From the NCBI GenBank assembly GCA_003241475.1, contig QFQB01000078.1, forward strand, positions 1 through 9,722: 9,722 bases of DNA, given 5' to 3'. Positions 1-6,069 of this stretch are shown piece by piece; within the stretch, counting starts at the first letter, position 1; the number at the start of each line of letters is the position of its first letter. The notes below the pieces were generated by a model, which searched no databases, had not been told where the DNA came from, and was given only the letters and a program-made list of their open reading frames with translations. The stretch is from Micavibrio aeruginosavorus (GTDB taxonomy: Bacteria; Pseudomonadota; Alphaproteobacteria; Micavibrionales; Micavibrionaceae). Made by a program: the position numbers and the translations under genes.

Positions 1-1
1 T

Positions 2-3000
2 GCGGGGGACTACACGCTGGATGTGCGGACGCTGTTCCTGCCGACGCTGCGCGGCTACGGGGATATGCCCGACCTGCATATCGCGATGAGCAAGGACGAG
101 GACCTGCTGGATATGATGCAGGATATTGCCGCAAAAAATATGGCGGCATTGCTCGACCCGGCGTTCGATCTTGCGGAAAAGGTAAAGGATATCTTGTTCC
201 GCTGGGCGGGTGTGGACGGGCTCGCGGCGAATGCGCGCGGCGCCTACATTGACGCGCGGGAGGTGGCGTTTCTTGAGAAGCTGACCGGCGAGCCGTTTTA
301 CCAGAACGGTTCGCCCAATCCAAGGCCGACGGCGGCGGACATGATTCATGGCGCGTTCGAGGATGCATATGACGTGTTCTTCGCTCGCATTCTGACACAG
401 GCGGCGGGAGCCGCCATTTTTACGCAAACGGCGACGTACAATCCGCTCACCGATGATTTTGAGGGCGCGTTCGAGATTGATCTGGATGCGATAGAGGATA
501 CTTTTTCCGGCTTGGCTTTGGATGAGGAAGAGCTGCTGCAGGCGTGGGTAAGCATTGTCCGCCTGATCGACCAAACCGTCGGGGTCGATGCGCTTTCAAC
601 AACCGATCATGATGCGCTGGCGGATATCGTCGCGCAAAGCGATCCGGACTCGCTGCTGAGCCTAGGCATCGTGCTCGCGACTGTGCAGGATGCTGCAGGG
701 CTGACGCTTAATGGAAACTCCAGCGCCAATACGCTGACCGGCGCTGAAGGCAACGATACGATTTACGGCTACGGCGGCAATGACACTCTTTATGGGTCCT
801 ACGGGCATGACACGCTCGATGGCGGCGATGGAAACGATACGCTAAGAGGCGATATCGGCGATGATACGCTGATCGGCGGCGCGGGGAATGATACCTATAT
901 ATACACGCAGGGCATTGATACCATTAAGGATGATTCCGGAAATGATGTAATCGTGTTCGACAGCGCCTATAGCGCGAGCCAGATCACGATGGGCTATTCG
1001 CCCGACAGCGCTGATGATCTTTATATATATATCGGCGGCCAGCTTGCTGTGCGGATAGAAGATTATGCCGCCGGAACCGGCGCTGTTGAAACATTGCGCT
1101 TTTCCGGCGATCCGGACATTGCTTTAAGCAGCGTTGTTGCGGTGATGAATGGCACATCAGGCAATGACTCTTTGATTGCGAGCGATACCGGCTACATGCT
1201 GGATGACAGAATATATGGTTTGGCGGGCAATGATGTTCTAAGCGGCGGTTTAGGGAATGATTATCTTGTCGGCGGGCAAGGAGATGATGCTTATTATATT
1301 CAAGCCGGAGTTGACAGCATTTTCGATGATGGCGGTATTGATACCATAGTATTTGAAAATGGTCTTAACTACACGGATTTTTCTTATGAATATGATATCG
1401 TCAACAGCCAGCTTAAAATATTTTTTAGCGATGTTCTTTATACAATCATTCAAAGGCAATTTATACAAAACTACAGCATTGAATATTTCGAGTTTGATGA
1501 CAACGTTGCGATCGCGACAAACACTTTGATCGTTCCAGTACAGGGAACGGACGGAAATGAAACTATTTACGGCTTTGAAGTTGGCGCGAGTAGCGACAAT
1601 TTAATTTATGCCGGTGCTGGTAGCGATTTTGTCTATGGCCAAACAGGAAACGATACCATATACGGCGAAGGAGGCAACGACACGCTCTATGGTGATGTTG
1701 GCGACGATACGCTGTATGGCGGTGAGGGAAATGACAATCTCTACGGCGGCGAGGGTAACGATACCTTAAACGGCGGTATCGGTATTAACACGTTGAACGG
1801 CGGGGCAGGGAATGACACGTATGTCTTTACTGCGGCGGAAGGAGGTAGAATAACAATCAATGAATCCGTGAGTTCCGGTTCCGATACGCTTTTATATCAT
1901 GGCGTGGACGCGGACAATGTTCGAATGTGGACGACGAATACCGGGCAGATTCTGGTTTACAGCGGTAGCGACATTATCACGATTACGGGAGCAATTTCAG
2001 GAATGTCTGGCACGACCTCAGAATCGCGCGTTCCTTGGTATGTAGAGCAATTTATTTTTGATGACAATACGGTTTGGGATCTGGCGGCAAGTGTAACGCT
2101 GACCGGTACCGACAATGAAATCGGAACCGAATATGGCTATGGTTCTTATATATCTGACATTATTTACGGTTTGGGTGGAACGGATATTCTATACGGCAAT
2201 CGTGGTGATGATACACTCTACGGCGGTGATGGAAATGATACGCTCTATGGGGCAGTTGGTAATGATATTCTGAACGGAGGTTCTGGAACAGATGTCCTAT
2301 ACGGCCATGATGGGAACGATACGTTGAATGGCGGTACGGGCAATGACACACTGAATGGCGATGCAGGTGATGACACTTACGTGTTTACCGCTGGCGACGG
2401 CTCTGACACGATCAATGAAGTGTCTGGAGCTGTCGGGACGGACACCATCTTGTATCACGGTGTTGATCCGATCAATGTTCGTTTGTGGACAACAAGTGCC
2501 GGACACGTTCAAATTTTCAGCGGTAGTGATGTTATAACGATTTCGGGACAGATTTCCGGGGTATCCGGTACAACGTCGGAACCGCGTGCGCACTGGTATG
2601 TCGAGGAACTAGTGTTTGACGACACCACGGTCTGGAGCTTTCTGGGCGGCTTGGTATTGACCGGTACCAACAATGCCGGAACAGAGTACGGCTATGGAAA
2701 TCTCTATGACGATAAGATCTACGGTTTCGGCGGAACCGATATCCTGTACGGAAACCGAGGGAACGACACGCTCTATGGCGGTGACGGAACCGACACGCTA
2801 CGCGGTGGCGCTGGCAATGACACGCTGAATGGGGACGCCGGAAATGATATCCTGTATGGTGAGGATGGAAATGACATATTGAATGGGGGTACTGGCAATG
2901 ACACGCTGAATGGTGATGTAGGAGATGACACTTATAAATTCAATGTCGGGGATGGTGCTGACATAATTAATGAGGTGTCGGGGGCAACTGGCGGCGTAGA

Positions 3001-4333
3001 TACTATCTTATATCATGGTGTCGATCCAACCAGTGTTCGTTTGTGGACAACAAGCTCTGGCCAAGTAATTATTTATAGTGGCAGTGATGTAATTACAATT
3101 TCGGGGGCAATTTCCGGCGTATCCGGTACAACATCGGAACCGCGGGCCCATTGGTATGTCGAGGAACTGGTGTTTGACGATAACACGACGTGGAGCTTTA
3201 CGGGTGGTTTGACATTAACCGGTAGCGATAACGCTGCTGGGACAGAATATGGCTACGGGAATCTCTATAATGATACCATCTATGGCCTGGGCGGAACGGA
3301 TATGCTGTATGGCAACCGTGGAGATGATGCGCTCTATGGCGGTGACGGGAACGACACATTACGTGGAGGCGATGGAAATGATATGCTCTACGGTGAAAGC
3401 GGCAACGACACGCTCTACGGAGATGATGGGAATGACACGCTACATGCCAGTACTGGAGATACCTTATATGGCGGCGTTGGCGACGACACTTACGTATTTA
3501 CCGCGGGCGATGGTACCGTAGTGTTCAATGACGCCTTTGGAACAGAATACGGCAACGACACAATTCTCTATCATGGCGTTGACATAGAAAATGTTCGCCT
3601 TTGGACGACGAGCGCAGGCCATGTGATAGTCTATCATGGAACGGATGTTCTGACGATTTCTGGTTCAACGGGTTCGGTATCCGGTACCACAAATGAAGTG
3701 CGTGCGGCTCATCACATAGAACAAATGGTTTTCGATGATACATCGGTCATAAACTTCGTGTCTGGTTTAACACTTACAGGCACCGACAATGCCTCTGGCA
3801 CCGAAAATGGTTATGGGACGGTCTACGGCGATACCATCTATGGCCTGAGCGGAACGGATATGCTGTATGGCAACCGTGGAGATGATGCGCTCTATGGGGG
3901 TGACGGGAACGACACATTACGCGGTGGTGCAGGAAACGACACGCTTTATGGTGAAACAGGGGCTGACACTCTCTATGGAGATGCTGGAGATGATATCTTA
4001 GTTGCCGGCGATGGAACGGATTCGCTCTATGGTGGTGCCGACAGTGACACATTCCTATTCAATACTATAAACGCCAACAGCGATATAATTGCCGATTTCA
4101 GTTTGTCACAGAATGACAAGATTGATCTCTCGGATATGTTACAAGGCTATGATCCTGTGACTCAAGCTATAACCGATTGGGTCCACATTACGACAAGTGG
4201 TTCCAACAGTCTTTTGAAAGTCGATGTAGATGGCGGAGGCAATAATTTTATGCAGATTGCTACGATATCTGGTGTCACAGGGTTAACTGATGAAGCGACA
4301 TTAGTGTCCTCGGGTCATCTGGTTGTAACTTAA
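2..4333 (+). CDS. Giant RTX calcium-binding protein, type I secretion substrate (5' end outside window)
   Basis: The frame is open to the left edge, so the GTG at 23 is probably internal. Residues here are numbered from that codon (1436 to the TAA at 4331-4333). Residues 1-230 form a non-repetitive, mostly helical head that includes RGYGDMPDLHIAMSKD; I recognise this as a segment found next to RTX repeats in large proteobacterial proteins of unknown role. Seven blocks of GGxGNDTLYG-type nonapeptides follow (about 231-298, 375-425, 508-600, 692-785, 880-970, 1065-1155, 1250-1345). They alternate with six beta-rich domains resembling the haemolysin-type calcium-binding related family, the last four sharing LYHGVD, LWTT and FDD motifs. 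Residues 1345-1436 match the type I secretion target class. RTX blocks bind calcium and drive folding outside the cell. No catalytic domain is visible, so adhesin, surface-layer protein or toxin cannot be told apart. No transporter genes lie nearby. A terminator follows at 4416. Confidence 0.9.
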   Translation, partial: AGDYTLDVRTLFLPTLRGYGDMPDLHIAMSKDEDLLDMMQDIAAKNMAALLDPAFDLAEKVKDILFRWAGVDGLAANARGAYIDAREVAFLEKLTGEPFYQNGSPNPRPTAADMIHGAFEDAYDVFFARILTQAAGAAIFTQTATYNPLTDDFEGAFEIDLDAIEDTFSGLALDEEELLQAWVSIVRLIDQTVGVDALSTTDHDALADIVAQSDPDSLLSLGIVLATVQDAAGLTLNGNSSANTLTGAEGNDTIYGYGGNDTLYGSYGHDTLDGGDGNDTLRGDIGDDTLIGGAGNDTYIYTQGIDTIKDDSGNDVIVFDSAYSASQITMGYSPDSADDLYIYIGGQLAVRIEDYAAGTGAVETLRFSGDPDIALSSVVAVMNGTSGNDSLIASDTGYMLDDRIYGLAGNDVLSGGLGNDYLVGGQGDDAYYIQAGVDSIFDDGGIDTIVFENGLNYTDFSYEYDIVNSQLKIFFSDVLYTIIQRQFIQNYSIEYFEFDDNVAIATNTLIVPVQGTDGNETIYGFEVGASSDNLIYAGAGSDFVYGQTGNDTIYGEGGNDTLYGDVGDDTLYGGEGNDNLYGGEGNDTLNGGIGINTLNGGAGNDTYVFTAAEGGRITINESVSSGSDTLLYHGVDADNVRMWTTNTGQILVYSGSDIITITGAISGMSGTTSESRVPWYVEQFIFDDNTVWDLAASVTLTGTDNEIGTEYGYGSYISDIIYGLGGTDILYGNRGDDTLYGGDGNDTLYGAVGNDILNGGSGTDVLYGHDGNDTLNGGTGNDTLNGDAGDDTYVFTAGDGSDTINEVSGAVGTDTILYHGVDPINVRLWTTSAGHVQIFSGSDVITISGQISGVSGTTSEPRAHWYVEELVFDDTTVWSFLGGLVLTGTNNAGTEYGYGNLYDDKIYGFGGTDILYGNRGNDTLYGGDGTDTLRGGAGNDTLNGDAGNDILYGEDGNDILNGGTGNDTLNGDVGDDTYKFNVGDGADIINEVSGATGGVDTILYHGVDPTSVRLWTTSSGQVIIYSGSDVITISGAISGVSGTTSEPRAHWYVEELVFDDNTTWSFTGGLTLTGSDNAAGTEYGYGNLYNDTIYGLGGTDMLYGNRGDDALYGGDGNDTLRGGDGNDMLYGESGNDTLYGDDGNDTLHASTGDTLYGGVGDDTYVFTAGDGTVVFNDAFGTEYGNDTILYHGVDIENVRLWTTSAGHVIVYHGTDVLTISGSTGSVSGTTNEVRAAHHIEQMVFDDTSVINFVSGLTLTGTDNASGTENGYGTVYGDTIYGLSGTDMLYGNRGDDALYGGDGNDTLRGGAGNDTLYGETGADTLYGDAGDDILVAGDGTDSLYGGADSDTFLFNTINANSDIIADFSLSQNDKIDLSDMLQGYDPVTQAITDWVHITTSGSNSLLKVDVDGGGNNFMQIATISGVTGLTDEATLVSSGHLVVT
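1541..4045 (+). repeat. Tandem array of 186-codon RTX plus beta-domain modules
   Basis: Each unit is an RTX block followed by a beta domain. The Tyr codon of the LYHGVD motif falls at 1895, 2453, 3011 and 3569, exactly 558 nt apart each time. Unit boundaries set on the TLTGTDN motif are 2096, 2654, 3212 and 3770. A first, more diverged unit begins near 1541, and the last unit has only its RTX half before the secretion domain. Shared landmarks are GTEYGYG, GGTDxLYGNRG, DDTYVFTAGDG, LYHGVD, VRLWTTSAGH, SGSDVITISG and GTTSEPRAHWYVEELVFDD. Small indels cancel: the third unit lacks one residue before GTEYGYG but has one extra before DTILYHG. The array arose by duplication within the gene. Confidence 0.88.
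3830..3921 (+). repeat. 92-nt near-identical copy of 3272-3363
   Basis: The 92 bases here differ from 3272-3363 at only two positions (3290 G versus 3848 A, and 3340 C versus 3898 G), at an offset of exactly 558 nt. The segment encodes the start of the RTX block (DTIYGL, GTDMLYGNRGDDALYGGDG). Neighbouring parts of the same units are clearly more diverged, so this points to a recent local duplication or gene conversion between the last two units. Confidence 0.85.
4055..4330 (+). other. Type I secretion C-terminal target domain of the RTX protein
   Basis: These are the last 92 codons of the RTX gene (residues 1345-1436). They read DTFLFNT, then DIIADFSLSQNDKIDLSDML, GYDPVTQAITDW, a VDVDGGG turn, QIATISGVTGLT and a hydrophobic end HLVVT. 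This order fits the family of C-terminal secretion domains described for VCA0849-like type I substrates. In that family the domain is read by an ABC transporter, membrane-fusion protein and TolC-type pore. It shows that the protein is complete at this end. Confidence 0.82.
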
Positions 4334-4376
4334 GCGAGATAGAGAATATTTTATCTTATGAGTACCCATCCACCAT

Positions 4377-4400
4377 TTAGTCTCCGGCTTGGGACACTAA
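4377..4400. other. Imperfect hairpin between the RTX gene and the terminator
   Basis: TTAGT-C-TCC at 4377-4385 can pair with GGA-C-ACTAA at 4392-4400 around a six-base loop, giving eight pairs with one C-C mismatch. There is no T-run after it, so it is not a terminator by itself. It could stabilise the RTX mRNA 3' end or be chance. The rest of 4334-4415 shows nothing else I can name. Confidence 0.3.
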
Positions 4401-4415
4401 GAGAATACAGCACAC

Positions 4416-4441
4416 AAAACCCCGCGGAATAGCGGGGTTTT
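4416..4441. terminator. Bidirectional intrinsic terminator shared by the RTX gene and flgL
   Basis: AAAACCCCGC (4416-4425) pairs perfectly with GCGGGGTTTT (4432-4441) around the loop GGAATA, giving a ten-pair stem with a GC-rich core. On the plus strand the stem runs into TTTTT (4438-4442). On the minus strand it ends in TTTT. It lies between two convergent genes, 82 nt after the RTX stop and 11 nt from the flgL stop, so it can end transcription from both sides. Confidence 0.9.
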
Positions 4442-4452
4442 TATTGAATTGA

Positions 4453-5361
4453 TCAAGCCAGATAATCACTCAGTTTTAAATTTAACAGTTTACTCGTAAG
4501 CGCATAGGATGCTTCGAGTTGCGTTTCAATTTGTGTCAATTTTACCGTAACGTCAGCCAAATCTACATTTTTGATATCTTCTATCATATTGTCGAGCAGG
4601 TTAAGTTCATCGGCATTGCGATCTATCTGGGTATTTAGCAGTGAGGCCTGATTAGAGGCAACGGTCTGTAAAACATTCAGGCTGTCAAAAGATTGGCTAA
4701 ACAAATTATAGGCCTCCTCTAGTGCCGTTTCGTCGGATGGATTTGTCACGACCAAATTGAAAGCTCTCAACAAAGATTCAAAGGCCTCATTATCTGCAGT
4801 AATTCCATAGGTAATCGAGACGCCGTCGGCGGCATGGACTTTTGCCTTGTAATCGTCGCCTTGATAATAGTTTGTATCGGCGGTAGATGGCGCAGATGCG
4901 GTTGCGTAATCAGTATCGGAAATATCGACGGGAGCTGTGTCAGTAATACCGCCGCCAAAAAGATATCGTCCGGCTTGTTGCGTGTTCATGATCGAGGCCG
5001 ATTCGGACATCATTTCCTGTGCCTGTATCTGCAAGCTGGCACTGTCCAGACCGGAACCACTCATGGCTCCGCTCAATGTGTTCTTCATTGAAGTCGCAAT
5101 ATCCATAAGGGTTTGAATTGACGAATACATGCTGTTAATACGGTCAAGCGCGATCTGCGCGCTTTCGCTTTGCCCCGTAATACGGCTATAATCCGATTCT
5201 AGGTTGAGAAGTCTCTGGGTCGTGTTGGCAATACCTTGATAGTTGTCTGACTTCAGGCCGGACGAAGACTGAGCGGTTCCTTTTGCGTAATCTGTTTGAA
5301 GACGCATTAGTTCGCGGGCTAGAGACTGGCTGTTTGCATATGTGGAAATTCTTTCAGCCAT
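4453..5361 (-). CDS. flgL: Flagellar hook-associated protein FlgL (HAP3, hook-filament junction)
   Basis: The protein has 302 residues, a normal FlgL length. FlgL forms the ring between the FlgK layer and the flagellin filament outside the cell and is exported by the flagellar type III apparatus without a cleaved signal. The N-terminal flagellin-like helical region (about 1-140) starts MAERISTYANSQSL and includes the FlgL-typical GRYLFGG at 131-137. The middle (about 140-195) is variable and rich in Asp, Thr and Ala. The C-terminal flagellin-like helix (about 235-302) carries DVTVKLTQIETQLEASYALT and ends LLNLKLSDYLA. The ATG at 5361 is supported by GAGG six bases upstream, which overlaps the end of the preceding gene. 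Only two bases separate it from the FlgK fragment's stop, the usual flgK-flgL order with translational coupling. Flagellin itself is less likely, given the GRYLFGG motif and the context. Confidence 0.9.
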   Translation of the reverse strand: MAERISTYANSQSLARELMRLQTDYAKGTAQSSSGLKSDNYQGIANTTQRLLNLESDYSRITGQSESAQIALDRINSMYSSIQTLMDIATSMKNTLSGAMSGSGLDSASLQIQAQEMMSESASIMNTQQAGRYLFGGGITDTAPVDISDTDYATASAPSTADTNYYQGDDYKAKVHAADGVSITYGITADNEAFESLLRAFNLVVTNPSDETALEEAYNLFSQSFDSLNVLQTVASNQASLLNTQIDRNADELNLLDNMIEDIKNVDLADVTVKLTQIETQLEASYALTSKLLNLKLSDYLA

Positions 5362-5363
5362 AG

Positions 5364-5828
5364 TTACCTCATCGCAGCAATCAATGAGTCAAAAAGATCT
5401 TGTATCGTAGAGATCAGGAGGGCCGAAGCCTGATAATGGTTTTCCAGCACAGTTAAATTTGCTGTTTCTTCATCAATGTTTACACCCGTTTTATTTTCCA
5501 TGGTGCTTTTTGTTTGGTCATATAAAAGCTGTGCTGTTTCGCTTTTGCTGTTTGCCGTACTGGCAGTGGCTGCAGCATTGGAGATAATACTGTTCGCATA
5601 GCTGGAAATAGATACAGTCTGAGCCGCAAAATTTCCAGCAACGGCGAACGAAATTTTTCCGGACATAGCACTCACTAAATATTCAGAGATCGTTCCATCA
5701 CCACTCGAAATATCGTGTTCAAACTGGCTCATAAGACGCAATTTACGTACGAATTGGCCGTCAAAAATTATAACTTCTCCGCTTAATAGCGTCTCATTTT
5801 GTGCCGTCAACGATTTCATACGTTGCAA
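5364..5828 (-). CDS. flgK: FlgK (HAP1) C-terminal fragment, N-terminal part missing
   Basis: Only 154 residues can be read from a TTG at 5828, and the frame is open only to 5882, where TAA (5885-5883) stops it. FlgK is normally about 450-700 residues, so most of the protein is absent. What remains is the FlgK C-terminal pattern: a GDGTISEYLVSAMSGKISF stretch, SSYANSIISNAAA, then TGVNIDEETANLTVLENHYQ followed by ASALLISTIQDLFDSL. This last part is the conserved end that packs with FlgL and the hook. Neither other minus-strand frame continues the gene upstream of 5882, so a simple frameshift does not explain the loss. No good ribosome binding site precedes the TTG; an ATG lies at 5819. It is followed at once by flgL. 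It is probably a pseudogene or one side of a rearrangement or misassembly. The FlgK identity is fairly sure for the last 90 residues and weaker for the first 60. Confidence 0.7.
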   Translation of the reverse strand: MQRMKSLTAQNETLLSGEVIIFDGQFVRKLRLMSQFEHDISSGDGTISEYLVSAMSGKISFAVAGNFAAQTVSISSYANSIISNAAATASTANSKSETAQLLYDQTKSTMENKTGVNIDEETANLTVLENHYQASALLISTIQDLFDSLIAAMR

Positions 5829-5900
5829 AATATCCGCAATGTTAGACAGGGCGCCTTGGGTTCTTAACGAAGAATTAACGGATTACGAAAGGATCCAAGT

Positions 5901-5996
5901 ATGGCCGATATATCAAGTACAACAAACACCGCAACTATCACTGCTACGACTACAACAGCATCCTCTTCCAACAGTCTATCTGGCTATAATAAGTAA
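5901..5996 (+). pseudogene. Possible 5' fragment of flgD (hook-assembly scaffold), 31 codons
   Basis: An ATG at 5901 has AAAGGATC ending five bases upstream, a fair ribosome binding site. It opens MADISSTTNT, a Thr/Ser-rich run, then SLSGYNK and TAA at 5994. FlgD proteins often begin with a short Ser/Thr-rich leader before the conserved FLTLLTTQLxxQDP motif, and this peptide ends where that motif would begin. Nothing FlgD-like follows the stop in any plus frame. It points away from the FlgK fragment, whose own missing end lies just upstream. The flgD reading is inference from style and context; it could be an unrelated small ORF or chance. Confidence 0.35.
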
Positions 5997-6038
5997 GGCA
6001 ATAGCGCCATCACTCCCTTATGTTTCAAATGGTTATTT

Positions 6039-6057
6039 AAAAAATGCAGAGCTTTTC
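6039..6057 (-). terminator. Weak terminator candidate after the hybrid kinase gene
   Basis: Reading the minus strand, GAAAAGC can pair with GC-A-TTTT (one bulged A) around a three-base loop, and the stem merges into a run of six T. It starts 12 nt past the kinase stop codon, the expected place. The stem is short and AT-rich, so this is a tentative call. Confidence 0.3.
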
Positions 6058-6069
6058 ATTCTTGCGCGT

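Larger units (their letters stand above)
5883..6069. other. Gap between FlgK fragment and kinase gene; likely rearrangement site
   Basis: This stretch holds the possible flgD head (5901-5996) and the weak kinase terminator. No divergent flagellar promoter of sigma-54 or sigma-28 type could be recognised by eye. No inverted repeats, target-site duplication or transposase remnant were found that would name the cause of the break. Confidence 0.4.

Noticed and set aside
23..25. GTG as the true start of the RTX protein
   Set aside because: The frame is open upstream to the window edge (codons reading GDYTLD just before), the sequence runs through a known mid-protein segment, and no ribosome binding site is visible.
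713..922. Short direct repeats that could suggest a CRISPR array or minisatellite
   Set aside because: The period is 27 nt, matching nine-residue RTX repeats in frame, with no spacer-repeat structure.
3249..3521. Plus-strand 90-codon frame within the RTX gene
   Set aside because: It overlaps the RTX frame completely; its Met-rich composition comes from reading GATGG/AATGA repeat codons out of frame.
3525..4052. Minus-strand His/Arg-rich open frames opposite the RTX repeats, also at 2160-2351
   Set aside because: They are antisense readings of repetitive Gly-Asp codons with no start context or family resemblance.
4834..5091. Plus-strand 85-codon frame opposite flgL
   Set aside because: It is antisense to an intact flgL and has no supporting signals.
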